A DNA stretch of 64,000 nucleotides from the NCBI GenBank assembly GCA_037952775.1, contig JBANAY010000003.1, positions 3,782,001 through 3,846,000 on the forward strand. Direction: 5' to 3'. Of the stretch, positions 33,914 through 46,515 are shown piece by piece. Under the pieces are notes generated by a model. It was not told the DNA's origin. It did no database searches and saw only the letters and a list, made by a program, of their open reading frames with translations. The position numbers and the translations under genes are program-made. Source of the stretch: Clonostachys chloroleuca. Taxonomy: Eukaryota; Ascomycota; Sordariomycetes; Hypocreales; Bionectriaceae. Positions within the stretch are counted from its first letter, which is position 1, and each line of letters opens with the position of its first letter.

Positions 33914-36014
33914 TCTAGATAAGGTATTCTTCGAGCGGTGGAGGGTGTATATGTTGCAGTCTAGATCGGGATACAAGAGATAGGAATAGCCTGAGGACCA
34001 TGGAAGTGAATTTATCAGACAAGAGTTCGAAGACTCAGAGAGGGCGTTTCTATCCGAGGAGACCAGCTTAAATAGACCCAATGCCACGTGAAAAGCAACA
34101 GATGCCCCGGCTGGGCCTCCATCACTCTCAACGGACAATTTAATCCTATCCTGCTATCAGAGTTCTAATTTAGGGAATTATTTCTGTTTACACCAGTGCT
34201 TGGACCTCTCTGTGTACGCCACCCGCGCGCTACTCAGTTATTTCCCTCCTCCACGCGCTTCCCACGTGGATCGTGCCCAGACTATTAACCATTGTGGGGA
34301 AATATATCCTACATACATCCCCTACGGCTGAAGTAGCTGGAGTTTGAGGCCCTTGGCCTCCGAACATGATGAGAAAGTTACGGTGTGCGTATAAATATCG
34401 GTAAATAGGAGAGCGGAAGATTACGATGAGCTCTGCAGCTGATCAGCTGCAGTATGTTCACCACTTTCGCTAGGCCTAACATCGCCAGAGCAGTTTCCGT
34501 TATCACGCTATGGATCTTATAGGCTGCAACATCTTGCGTTAGCTCTTAATGTAGCCGGGGCACGCAATCAAATAGTCAGGATTGGGCTCTATGACAAGTC
34601 GTTTGCTGGCTGAAAGCCATCAAACGATAGGATATCAGTTTTTTTTGCTTTTCTTGCGAAATTTCTAGTGGCTGGGCTAAGGTAGCTAGAGGCAGGCAGC
34701 TGAAGGCAGTATTATGTGCGGCTGGATGGTTAGGACACCTTGGCAGAAAGGGGTATTCGAAGAGACACGGAAATTCCAAATTCCCGAGGAAGCTTGATAA
34801 TGACTCTCGTGGCGGTGGCGATCCTGACAAGGGATTAGCCCAGATCAATCTAAGGTTTAGGAAACCAGATCCTCGAAGGCCCGTCAGATCGTGATCGGTT
34901 ACACAGGCCGGAGATTTGAATGAAGGCGGTGGGGGCAATCCGTAGCCTACATGCAGCCAACCGAATGCATCTTATTTGCAAATGGGGCGTTCTAATTTCA
35001 TTAGCTGTTCGGGGGTTTACGAGTATACGTATGTAGGCCAGATCCCTCGGTAGATAACGTGTCGCACAGCTCACATTTAGCGTGTGATAGAACAAGGGAG
35101 GTGGGAGATGGTGGTCACTATTGTCGGCGGGCCGTGGCCGTGGGATCTAAATTCTTAGCTGCTCCCTGGAAATATTTGAGAATAGATGTTTGTCATGGTG
35201 CCAGTGACAGGAGATTTCCGAGATTTCTGTCTCCAGTCCAACAGAGACGAGACTAACAATGTGAGTTAGTATTCGCAACGGTCAATGATGAAATGGCAAT
35301 ACGGGAGGGACCCTGCATCTACTGCGATTCAGGTAGTGGAGCTCATCTGTCCCTGGTCAGTTTCACTGTCAGCAGCGAGCTCCCTGATGAGTTTTCCAGA
35401 CCAAAACCCAGGCCAGGGAAACAAATGGGGCACGCTTGAGACCCTTGGCCGATTGATGTAAACTGTACACGTAGCTCTCCTCTTTGTTGCAGAAAATATA
35501 TGCTTCTCTCAAGTAAATGAATGCCCGTCTCGTAACAGAAGCTCATGGGAATAATGATCAATTCCAGGTGCTGCGCCACTTGCTCAGGGGCAACACGTTA
35601 GCTGCTGAGGCTGTGCAAAGTCGTTTGGGCTCGTTTCTAGGGAGAATACCGGCTTTCAGGGGACCGAGAGCTTGATTTTAGCATGGTGAATGACCTAGGC
35701 AAGCTAGAGATTAGTCAAATTTGGCTCGTGTTGATCTTGTTACGTAGCCCAGCGTCGTTTTCTGTCCTCACCAGCCACCCCGACGTTTCAATCTCTGTCC
35801 TTCCAAATCAAGAAAGGAAATCTCAATTCACTACTTGAAGGCTCGCCTTGCCAAGATCAAGGTCAATTCTTAGCCGTTCCCACGCTGCCAGGTTCCTTCA
35901 CCAATTGACAGTGCGCGCGGCAATCCACAGCTCCCACCCGCATCCCAGAAAGCAACCGTGCCTCGCATCTCCCACGCATCCAGCAAAACGTCATCACCCC
36001 TGTCCGCCTAAGAG
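33914..36014. other. 2.1-kb intergenic region
   Basis: No supported gene on either strand. The right end (about 35760-36014) is pyrimidine-rich and is probably the promoter and leader of the Gly/Tyr repeat gene. Confidence 0.4.
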
Positions 36015-36416
36015 ATGTGCTTCAAAGACAAGGCCAACGCAGAGCCCGTGGAGGCAATGCCTCCGGTGAGGATGCCAACGGGACGCAGAACAGCCGCAGC
36101 TACTGCTCGCCTCAAGGAGGCCCAGGCCCAGTCTTCCCAGAGCAGTGAGCTCAACAGGAAGAAGAACTCATGGGAAAAGGCCAGCCAAACCCACGCCTAC
36201 GGCGGACCCAATTCAGGCTCAAACAGCGGCAACGTTGATTCGGGAGGTCTTTACGGCGGCGTCAACGGAGGCGTCTATTCCGGCGTCTACGGAGGACCCA
36301 ATGGGGGAGTCAACGGAGGTGTCTATGGCGGTGTGTACGGGACGAGCCATGGCGGAGGTTACATGGGCAACGGAGGCCATTCTTACCATGGAGAGGGGAA
36401 CCATGCTTGGGATTGA
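36015..36416 (+). CDS. Small Gly/Tyr/Val repeat protein with MC N-terminus
   Basis: Single exon, 133 aa. It starts MCFKDKANAEP, the layout of a family of small fungal proteins that begin MCFG/S..K; the Cys at position 2 is a possible palmitoylation site. A basic, Ala/Gln-rich middle (TAAATARLKEAQAQ) follows. Residues about 68-120 are a degenerate repeat of GGVYGGV and GGVNGGV units, and the tail is Gly/His-rich. The DNA of the repeat is also repetitive (ggcggcgtc/ggaggtgtc). It is likely a disordered, membrane-associated or cell-wall-associated protein. Function unknown. Confidence 0.6.
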   Translation: MCFKDKANAEPVEAMPPVRMPTGRRTAAATARLKEAQAQSSQSSELNRKKNSWEKASQTHAYGGPNSGSNSGNVDSGGLYGGVNGGVYSGVYGGPNGGVNGGVYGGVYGTSHGGGYMGNGGHSYHGEGNHAWD

Positions 36417-39400
36417 GCTATCGTCCGCCTTGGTTGCCAGGGCATTCTGGAGGCATCATCTCGAATGATTTGACGACTGTTTTAGTATGGCATTTTGGTC
36501 TTTTTGGCGTTTGAGCGTATAGAATGGTAGTCACTTTTGGGCAGTATATCAGGGATTTACTGTATTGCGCAATAACATCGACTTTTTTTCCCTTTGCGTC
36601 TTATTCTCTTCGAGCCTCTCGACATCGTGGTTGTTCAGTTTTCCATCTCATTTGCTAATGTTACTCTTGCGACAATTCTGAGGGCCTATCCTAGAAAACC
36701 TCTCATGGTATCCAGTGTCTTGCATTTATGGAATAATTTTTGATGATGTCTAATAAGAAGATTTGAATCCGTTTGTTGGAAATTACAGTTATTGATCTTT
36801 TGATTGAGCATTATACATAGCAGTGTAGATGATATACATCATTGATTTCCCACCAAGTGCTTCTCTTCATTGCAAGAACCGACTAGGTATTCTAATAGTC
36901 TGATAGAAATATCTCCTGCGTATCTATTATCTATGCGATATTCGATATAAACATCAGCGTCTCGACAAACCTAGCTTTCATTTGCGCAATGGGATTTACG
37001 GAGTGTGCAGCTATGTTTATGAATTATCGAATTTTATAACATTACATGCCTTCGGTGAAGACTTGTATTCTTGAGAATCCTCACTTTTGACCACACACCA
37101 TTAAGCAAGGAGTAGCTCAGGACTGGGCTAGGCAAGCTAAAAATGTCTTCCGAAGATTCGAGTCAGTTGGTCCAAGGTCTCATTTATTAGCTGGGAAGGT
37201 CTTTTACAATTAAAATGCGAGATGATCTGGATGGCTTCTGCTTTGTTGTTCTATATCGACCTGTGTCTTATACTGAAGCTCTTTGCTACTAGTAGCAGAG
37301 TATTGGCAACAGCTTATCACAATCTTTACTCTGATTATGATGTATTTGTTAAATGGCTCACCAATATGCATGGGACCTCTTGGACTTCCATACAGCATAT
37401 TCCTACGCTAGAACACATGAGTTCTGCCATCTACTTACTATGTCGAGGAAGCAGTGATGTTGTTAAGAATACGACACGGCTTGGGTCCAAAGTCTTTCAC
37501 ATATCTGCTAATCGAATTACGAATTACTAACTGAAGATGTGGCAATTCCCTTGATTGCGATAGCAAGGTACATTCCGACTTAGGACCCCGTGGAGCAAAT
37601 ACTTGGTGGCCGTTCATTTGTTTGTGCATCGACCGAGACTTCTAGACCCCCGGACGTGCCGTGGGTCACGAGTAGCAGCTATACATGCGCTGCACCAGGG
37701 AGCTGAGCAGCATGGGGACATGATGTGATGAGGGACATGCCGGGTCTGCTTGGGCCGGGCCGGCGTCCGTACCCTCTCTGCCGAGTCACTATGCACGATC
37801 AATCATCAAGATAATAATACGTATTAGCATATATCTACTACTTCATGGGACATAGACTGCGGTGGGTGGCGTCCCCTTTGGGTAGGTCTGGAGTGTGACA
37901 TGGGATGAGGCGACCTCGATTGGCATGTTGTAGATTCAATTGAGCAAGATCAGTCCATTGACGATTGGCATGTTCAAGGGCTGGTCCCTGCGTCAATTGT
38001 GTCGATGCTAGAAGCCTGAATATCAGTCGTGGCATAGACGAGCCGCGTCAAGACAAGGTATGCGTACTGAGCAGACCGAGCGGTGTCCCCCGGCAAAGCT
38101 AGAGCCCCAATTGAGAACCTGGTGGCCGCTATCACATCGTGTCACATCGCATCGCGGGTACTATGTAGTATTCTACATGATCCATGGCAGGCTGGCATGT
38201 GTCTTTACCCCAACTCAACTCCACACCCGATGCCTACGTACATGGTGCTTCCCATTGCTATTTAGGATGCAGGTAGTAATAACAAGATCAGCTCATCCGA
38301 CCTCTGCTACAGAACAACAGACGGGACGAAGAACAATGAGACTCCACTCGGCTGACCTGGAAAGTGAGCCCAGAGAGGACGACAAACCGCTCATCCCTCG
38401 GCCCACAAATAGCGGATGCCCCCGACAGGGAATAGGGCGAGAGAGAACGAAGGACATGTGCTCATGCGGGCTCAGAACTGCAGAATATTCGTTATGCAGG
38501 CAGAGAGCCAGACCGAGCTGAGCTGAGCCGGCGCAGCCCGAGCCTGTGTGGTCCAATTGGCCACCGGACGAGAGAATCAGAGCAGGCAGACACAAGCACG
38601 AAGAGAAAGCGGATGGCTGGCCCGAGTCAAGTCACAGGATTGGGGGGTTACAGCGGAATCTGACAATTCGGCAGCCTCCGCAAGGGCCTGTCAGATGGGA
38701 TGGGCGTCTGCTGGGCTTTTGATTTTTTTCTGCTCTCCCCTGAAATTCCCGATAATGTGTGCGGCTCGCGGAGGTTCCCTGCCACCACCCCATTCTCCTC
38801 GCTGCCCCTGCCACAATGAACCCACAATCTTGGAGCTGTTCCGGTGTTTTGGCCTCTTCCCCCTCAGGAGCCCAGGAGGGGAGGCACAGGGCCGTAAGCA
38901 CGCATTGGCTGGGCCAACAACTCGCCGTCGGGCATGGAGGAGACTCAGCTTGGGACACGGGGTGAGACACTCCTCCAACTAGTCCTATGGGGCCTGCAAA
39001 GCATCGAGCCATTGGCATGGGAGAGGGCCTGGAGATGGGCCGCCTCACGTGCCCAACTCGGTCTGTCTGGCAGCAGATGACGCAGGGCTTGTGCCAGAAG
39101 AGGCCAATCGTCTGCCGGCAAACTGAAGACGTCTATGCTGGGCTTTAGGCCGCTCTGGATTGGTAGGCGTGCTTATCCCATCTGTCCATCTGTCCATCTT
39201 GGCCGTCGGAGATTCACTAGATGGCACAGCAACGATTGACGAAATCTAGGCTCTGGCAATCAGAAGGCAAAGTGAGCTGATTGTCCGCTTGCCCTCGGGC
39301 TGTTGGAAGGAGCTCAGAGATAATATCCCGGGGCCTTCAGCCTTGCAAAAAGCTCTTACGTCGAACCACAATTGCATCATGCAAGTTTGTTCGTTTCCCT

Positions 39401-39876
39401 GCAGAGGCTGCGCCCCGCCCATCAGGTGCTTCTCTCTGGCTGTACAATGATAGCAATCCTTCTTGGTGGTGAATAATAGAAAAGCATGGGCCATATTGAC
39501 CGAGCTCTTTACTTTGGGTGCCCGCAGTCTGGAGCTGGATCCTGAAACTTGCTTTTTCCCTCGTCTCAGTCCAAAGCCAAGTCCAAGACCAACCTCCCAC
39601 TATTGATATTGATCAAACTTCTGTCGGCTTCCATCCGGCAAAGACTCTGCTGTAGCTCTCTCTTTTGTCATACTATTCCCAGCCATCGCCAGACCGGCGC
39701 TCAGCCAATTGAGCCCCATATACATAATCCAGTCCACTGAAACGGACAAGATCCCAACCACCTACCCACCAAGCCTTGGCTCTTATCTTCTTCCCCGCAC
39801 GCTAATAGTGGTGTTCGCTTTTTTCTTCTATTCTACGCATTCCTCTGCTCGTGAAAGCCACGGCTCGATAATCCTA
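36417..39876. other. 3.5-kb intergenic region
   Basis: No supported gene. The left half is AT-rich; 38000-39600 is more GC-rich with many short open frames on both strands that lack domains. The last 300 bp are likely the leader of the coiled-coil gene. Confidence 0.4.
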
Positions 39877-40800
39877 ATGCCTCAAGACTACTCCAATACC
39901 GCCAAACTGGAGCCCAACACGCCCTCGCCCCCTCGCTCCGCGAGCCACAGCGGCTCCATCTTCAGTCGCGAGCGCCTACGCCGATCCGTCCTCGAATCCG
40001 ACGTCCGCGAGAAGGAGAAGGAACTCACCAAGCTCCAGGGATGGTGTGAGGGGCTCGAGCGAGCCCTCGCCAAGGAGCGCTCTGAGTCGCACCGCCTGGC
40101 CACCGACCTCCAGGACACGCAGACGTCGCTCTCGCAGGAGCGCGAGGACTGCCGCCGCCTCAATTCCGAGCTGCACGAGGCCCAGAAGCGCATCGACACC
40201 CTCGACGCCCTCCTCGAGGAGGACAACGACAACAACGCCACCGCCCACGACACCCGCAGCGTCTCCTCGGGCTCGACCCGCGACCAGCAGCTGCAGGACA
40301 AGGTCCAGCACACCGTCGTCACCAAGAACAAGGCGCTCGAGAAGAATGCCACCCTCAAGGACCAGCTCGAGCGCATGGACGACCGCGTGCTCTCTTGCCA
40401 GGCCGAACGGGACCAGGCGCGGCAGGAGAGCAGCCAGCTGCGCGCCGAGGTCGCCGCCATGAAGACGGAGAAGAAGGCCATGCAGCGCCAGATCGACAAG
40501 GCCGCCAAGGAGGCTCAGAAGGCCAAGGAGGAGCAGCAGAAGATGGCGCAGGAGCTGGCCGCCAAGGACCTGCAGCTCCAGCAGCTGCGGGCGCGGGTCG
40601 TCGACGAGGAGAGCCGCAACATGATGCTGAGCCGCCGGATAGCCAGCCTCGAGCTCATCACCAGCGAGACCCTCAAGGGGCAGGGCAACCGCTGGTTCCA
40701 CGTCGGCGCCTGGGTGCAGCAGATGTGCAGCACGTCCACCGCGGCGAGGTACTTTGGCTGGATACGCCGGCCGTGGTGGAGGCTGCACAAGCAGGAGTGA
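39877..40800 (+). CDS. Coiled-coil protein, unknown function
   Basis: Single exon, 307 aa. The start is the first real ATG (MPQDYSNTAKLEPN); in-frame sequence upstream lacks one. After a Ser/Pro-rich head, residues about 35-105 and 140-250 form two long heptad-rich coiled coils (EKEKELTKLQGW, then KDQLERMDDRVLSCQ and QRQIDKAAKEAQKAK), separated by a Ser/Thr/Asn/Asp-rich linker. The last 40 residues are Trp-rich and basic (WFHVGAWVQQM, WIRRPWWRLHKQ), a possible membrane- or partner-binding tail. Such layouts occur in cytoskeletal, septal or tethering proteins. GC-rich coding. No named family recognised. Confidence 0.75.
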   Translation: MPQDYSNTAKLEPNTPSPPRSASHSGSIFSRERLRRSVLESDVREKEKELTKLQGWCEGLERALAKERSESHRLATDLQDTQTSLSQEREDCRRLNSELHEAQKRIDTLDALLEEDNDNNATAHDTRSVSSGSTRDQQLQDKVQHTVVTKNKALEKNATLKDQLERMDDRVLSCQAERDQARQESSQLRAEVAAMKTEKKAMQRQIDKAAKEAQKAKEEQQKMAQELAAKDLQLQQLRARVVDEESRNMMLSRRIASLELITSETLKGQGNRWFHVGAWVQQMCSTSTAARYFGWIRRPWWRLHKQE

Positions 40801-42519
40801 ACGAGAAATGAGGCTTTTTTTTTTTTCTTAATTGTTGTCTTTCCTTTTTGGTTAAACGAACGCATGTCTCGCCGAAACAGCAGAAAGAGCGACAGAAAGT
40901 CGTTACGTATGGAGTTGGCTGGAGTTTCTTGGGACAATCATCATCATTGTCATTGTATTTACCTCATTCTTTACCTAGAAGAATCTAACCACTCTCGACG
41001 AGGATTCATACCTACTGTCTATCATCATATCTTACACCCTAATGTGCTCTTCCAGCTGTTCGTGAAGGCATCCATCCATCCGTAAACCTCGCCCATCCCA
41101 CCCCCTCAGAGCTGGAGCCCAATGCTTACGACGGTCGTGTGTGATCATTCGGATGGATGGCTATCAGAGGAAGGGTCACATCGGGCGTTGATGCACCCAA
41201 CGGACGCCCTGCAGGTGCTGTGATGGACATGTGTTCCGCTGTAACGCACTGAAACGACGGCGCCAGCTAGACGACCAATAGATGCACCATTTGCTTGGAC
41301 TTTGTTTTATCAGGTAGAAGCGAGTTTCGCCACTTGAGGGCGGCCTGCAGCCCAAATGTTACCTTACGTAGCGGCTTCGTGTTAATGGTTGAAGGTCATA
41401 CTGGCTCGTTCATGATTCAATAGGTCCATGTGGTTGAGAGTGATTGGGTGCAGTGACCGATCTGTGAAAATCATGGAAGGTTGATTAGCAAGACATTAAT
41501 CCATTCTTGATTACGATATGGTGGGCTCGCCCATCTCAGCCTTGTGTGGTGATGAAGGATGTGGTACATGCATCCACTTAAGCAAGTCGAACGGTTAGAA
41601 GGATGATCGAACGTTCGGTAATGGACCCCTGGTTCTTCTGAAAGGTGCGGGCCATGATGCGCTCTTTCATAGTCTGTCATCAATCTTATCGATGAACAAC
41701 CATGCATTGTGCACGTACATCGTGAGAATGCAATGAAAGCCAGGGTCGGAGATGATGATCTCCCTCCCTCACTGCCATCTTACAAGCTAGCATCATGCTC
41801 TTTTAAATTACTCGAATTACTTTTGAACACTCCAAGAAACATAATAAAAACAAAGCGAATAAGCTGGATGCACTGGACGGCTGTCACAATGAGGAAGCAT
41901 TGAGAAGTTGGTAAGATTGCATGTATAGGGTAGGTCGATAAAGACAAAGAAGCACGGGTTGTTCCCATTTTGGTTTAGGATACGGAAAGAGGAAACCAGG
42001 GAAAGGTATAAAATAACCATCGTCCCATCAATGAAAAGTTTCTGTGTCATGTGGAACCCATCATTGACAAACCTTGCCCCAGGAGATCATAAACTGACCA
42101 GACCATCCCTCCCCAACCCCATGTCATCCCACAGATAGATTGCATATTTCGTTGTACATGGTCATATATTGCCAAGGCCTTCACTTCTCACAGACTGACG
42201 GTGGGCCTTAGCGGATCTGTAACAGGCATGCAATGGTGTCCTGCATAAACAATTATCAACCCGGAAAAGAAACAAACATCAATTTCTTGCATTTCATCGA
42301 ATGTAGCACGGGAATACGCATTAATTAATTTGGTGGCCAGCACAATTCTGCAGGCATCGCCACGTCAGAATTATGCAGGGGAGGATAGATTCTAAACTCA
42401 TGTCCCCTTTTCTACCCTGTGATCTGTAATGTTTCCCTGGATTTATTTCCCAAACACTATCCAACTGGCGAAACCGAGCCTTTTGAAGTCAATAGGCAGC
42501 AAGACCATCTACTTGCATC
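40801..42519. other. 1.7-kb intergenic region
   Basis: No supported gene. AT-rich short open frames only. Confidence 0.4.
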
Positions 42520-43204
42520 ATGCCGTCGAGTGAGTTATTACCGGAGCCCATGGTGGTGGTATGCGGTCCTTCAGGGGTTGGGAAATCCGCCTTGGTCCAG
42601 CGCTATTTGTTTGGGGTGTTCCCTCCAGAGGTCAGACGATGCCCATTGCACCGACTTCATGATCCGTGTATAGGAGCTAATTTGGTGATAGTTTGACCCA
42701 TTGCACGGGGCTGGTGACAGGAAACGCGTGGAGGTTGACGGAGAGCCATGCTTACTGGAAATTCACCGGTCAAATCGTATGGAGAGTGTGGCGACGACGG
42801 AGATGTTTATCAGAAAAGCCGATATGTTCCTGCTGGTGTATCGCATAGGCTCTCGCGAATCCTTCGACGAGATGAAAGAACGGCATCAACTCATCCTAGG
42901 ACGCAGGCAGGACAAAGTGCCCATCATTCTCGTAGGCAACAAATGCGACCTGAGTTCAAACATGAGGGCTGTGTCTCCTGAAGAGGGTGCAGATCTGGCT
43001 CGGGAGTTGGGTTGCGGATTTGTCGAGACTTCTGCAAAAGATAACGTGAACGTGGAACAGACGTTCACTGATCTGATTAGAGCGCACCGGAGGATAGAGC
43101 AAGCGAAGAAGCTGGTTGCAATGGAGGAGCCCCCGCTAAAGATATCCAACACAAAGAGGGCGGCAGTTTCAAAGATCGGATATTGGCCTTTTTTAAACGC
43201 TTAA
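42520..43204 (+). CDS. Atypical Ras-like GTPase lacking the G3 (DTAGQ) motif
   Basis: Two exons, 42520-42630 and 42692-43204 (61-nt intron, GCTAAT branch), give 207 aa. Ras-family motifs present: P-loop GPSGVGKS, G4 NKCD and G5 ETSAKD, as well as the flanking VEVDGEPCLLEI and DMFLLVYRIGS strands. The G3 switch II motif that senses the gamma-phosphate is absent: where Ras has DTAGQE this protein has RSNRME. Switch I is also altered (FDPLHGAGD instead of DPTIED), and there is no C-terminal CaaX box (it ends WPFLNA). It probably binds nucleotide but does not hydrolyse or switch normally. The frame is intact, so a diverged functional protein is more likely than a pseudogene. Confidence 0.82.
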
Positions 43205-45114
43205 CACAGAAGAAAAGCAGTTGACACTGGAATAGTTCTCCAGTTTACGACGGCTGTTATAAATTTACGCATAGCTTTCTGTTTTATTCCTACGTTTGCT
43301 GTTCTGACTCAATGTGTAAATTGTCCAAAAATGAATTGCAGATTGAGGTTTACAGCGTTGAAGAGGAGAGTTTGTAAAGGGAAATAACAACCGACAGGAT
43401 CAACGGAGGCTATTCAATAAGTTGGTTGAATCCGAGACGTGTTGGCACGCAATAGATATTATTGATCAACTGCAGTAACTGAGGAATTAATCTATTTATC
43501 TTTAATTTGACGATCACACTTGACCAATTGCGTACGCATATTAAGCTAGGATATGCAAGTTCCGAACCTGTCTTATAGCCCAAGAGACTCTGCAGCACTT
43601 TATAGTCATCACTATTGGGGCGCCAGATAATTTGGTTTCCCTCGAGTGAGAGAGTGTGATGAACGCTGGGCATATTTCCCGCTAGAGAACCCATCTTGAC
43701 AGCATTTCGGAGGTGCATCTCAGTTCACCAAATCCTTTTCAGTTGGCTGCTGCTGATCGAAATAGATCTCTATATGAAGCACACCAATGGTGTTATGCAT
43801 TGCTCTATGGAAGATATGTATGTTAAAAGACCTAGATGGTTGCTATCATCAAACTCAAGATGCCAGACCTAACAAGAATCGAAATAGCGGCGGAGTTTGG
43901 ATGAGCGTAGTTTGACCTTCCATCTCTGCGGAATCGTGCGTTCTGCGCCAAGAACATCGCCGCGCGGGTATTTGAGGCCATTCCTGGAAATTGACGCAAT
44001 TGTGGAAGGTCTGCTTGGCGTTTGTGATAGTCTGTGTGGACATGACCGATTTCTCAGCATCGTGACCATCGGCACTGCCCTTTTGGACCCTTGATGATTA
44101 GATACTAAGTGTCCATCAATGTAACCCAAGTTGACCCTCGGCAACGTGCATTCTTCTGGGCCTTGGCCCAGCTCCTTAACTGAGCCAGATATGTTAGCAA
44201 AGGACAGGCCTGGAGATCCTAATACGAGTCACTCGCCTCGTACGTTCCATGCGGCACATCCCCATATATGCGTATTCTAACCTAAAATTCTTATAGCTTC
44301 ACGTCTGTATGCCTGAATGCTCCCCAAAGTACATATGGCTCACTGTAAGCACCCTCATTTAGGAAGGTCTGGGTGCCAGCTGCGGTGAACGTAAAGGTCG
44401 CGCTTCTACAGCGTAGCATTCCGATTTCTTGCTCAGTGACCTAAAGTTCTCGTAAGCGAAGGCAATGGACAAGCGCCAATACGAGATCATGCAGCTATTC
44501 ACAAGGCAGTGATCCCTAGTGCACTACTACGGGGCTTTGGACGTGAGACTAAGCACGAAGGAATAAGCGGGAAGAATGAAAGGATTCCCCGAGGTAGCTA
44601 ATACTTAAAACCCGGTGCGAAGAGAGCTTAATTCCCCAGACTCTACTGCTTATTCCAGAAGCCGACGAATGTACCGAGCACTTGTTGGTAGAGCAGGGGC
44701 TTCTCCTCAACATCAGGCAATTCCGAGCCCCACCAAGAGCTCGTCTGTTGCCGTCTTCGAAGGCCAGGATTAGTTGGGTAGAAGAAGTTCTAAATGCAAT
44801 ACAGGATTTTGCCTAGTCGCGTAGCCATTGCTACCTACCAGAGAGAGATAACGACTCTCCGCCATTGTGTGATCCACCCCTCTGATGAGCAACTGGCGAA
44901 GACCTTCCCCAATGGGAAGCAATAAACTTGCGGCCAACTCAAGATAGGCCCACTATCCTGCCTTGCCAGTTCTCTTGCAGAAGACGACAATCAAGACGAT
45001 AAATAGCAGCTGTCTCCTCGATACTGAAGTATTGAGTGCTTTGTTTTATCAAGCCTCTCCAGGGATATTAAGAGTACACATCACAAACACATTTTGAGAG
45101 TCATTCAAATCAAA
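43205..45114. other. 1.9-kb intergenic region
   Basis: No supported gene; a minus-strand open frame at 43869-44144 has basic, Ser-rich composition but no motif. The right end carries the subtilisin promoter. Confidence 0.4.
44998..45006 (+). promoter_or_regulatory. TATA-like box of the subtilisin gene
   Basis: gataaatag, about 110 bp before the ATG at 45115. Confidence 0.45.
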
Positions 45115-46515
45115 ATGCGTCTCTCTGTCCTCCTAGCTATCCTTCCAGCCGTCTTGGCTGCCCCTGCTACTAGATCTGTCCCTGCACCTCTTGTGAGGCT
45201 CAGCGAGAGGGCTGATGTTGTAGCTAACAAGTACATTGTTAAGTTCAAGGATAACAGCGCCCTTGCCTCACTGGACAGTGCTCTGAGTACGATTTCTGTG
45301 GCTCCCGAGTACACATTTGAGCATGTGTTCAGGGGATTCTCTGGAGAACTCAGCCAGGAAGCCCTAGACGCTCTTCAAAACCACCCAGATGTATGTAACC
45401 AACACTATTCCGCACCATACTGGTTGCGTGCTAACGTCTGAAACCAGGTTGACTTCATCGAGGAGGATTCCTATGTCTATCTCGATGGCTTCCTCGAGCA
45501 ATCCAACGCCGCCTGGGGCCTTGGAAGAATTTCCCACCGGGCCAAGGGCTCTACCATTTACGTTTATGACGAAACCGCAGGCGAGGGAACTTGTGCCTAC
45601 ATCATTGACACCGGCATTGATGTAACTCACACGGTAGGTCTCGACATGGAAAGGTCCAGCATAATCCGGTCTAACAAATATGCTCCCAGGACTTTGAAGG
45701 CCGTGCCACCTTTGCAGTCAACTATGGAGATTCAAACAACATTGATGGTAAGAACCCCCATCTTATCTCGTGTTGATCCCTTGGGAAACATCAACTGACG
45801 AAACAATTTCCAAGGCCATGGACATGGAACTCACGTTGCTGGCACCATTGGGTCCAAAACCTACGGAATCGCCAAGAAGACCAGCCTCTTCGCCGTCAAG
45901 GTTCTGGACAACAATGGCAGCGGTACGGTCGCTAATATGATCCGCGGCCTTGAGTTTGTTGTCTCCGACGTGCCAACGCGTGGCTGCCCCAACGGCGCTG
46001 TCGCCAACATGTCACTTCGATCCTCTGTGTCAGCTGCCCTCAATGCTGCGGCGGCAGCCCTCCCATCAAATGATATCTTCCTTGCTGTCTCGGCGGGCAA
46101 CAGCAACATCGACTCTTCTAACCAGTCTCCCGCCGCTGAGCCCACTGTGTGCACAATTGGAGCCACGGACTCTGCCGACGCCAAGTCCAGCTTCTCTAAC
46201 TACGGACCGGGAGTTGACGTATTTGCTCCGGGTACCAGTGTCCTGTCATTGGCCCCAGGCAACTTGACCGTAAGCCTTTCGTGATAACAATTCGAAAGTT
46301 GTAGGAGCTAAAAAATCTATTAGGCTACCATGTCCGGAACGTCGATGGCATCCCCCCACGCGGCAGGCCTCGCTGCGTACTTGGGTGGTCTTGAAGGACT
46401 CAAGGGAGACGCTCTCTGTGAGCGTATCAAGGAACTTGCTTCGGTTGGCCTCCTCACTGGGCTTCCCAGCGGTACTAGCAACAGACTTGCTTTCAATGGA
46501 AACCCGGGCGTTTGA
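45115..46515 (+). CDS. Secreted subtilisin-like serine protease (S8, proteinase K type)
   Basis: Five exons, 45115-45390, 45448-45633, 45690-45747, 45815-46269 and 46324-46515 (introns 54-67 nt), give 388 aa. Signal peptide MRLSVLLAILPAVLAA; I9 inhibitor pro-domain (KYIVKFKDN, FRGFSGELS). The catalytic triad is complete: Asp in IIDTGID, His in HGHGTHVAGT, Ser in GTSMASPHAAG; the oxyanion Asn is in SAGNSN. The usual NMSLGG is NMSLRS here, a change in a substrate-binding segment that could alter specificity. Proteinase-K-like enzymes of this type degrade cuticle and other extracellular protein. Confidence 0.93.

Noticed and set aside
39888..40788. Two long minus-strand open frames opposite the coiled-coil gene
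   Set aside because: Ser/Arg- and Leu/Gly-rich antisense shadows of a GC-rich gene; no domain.
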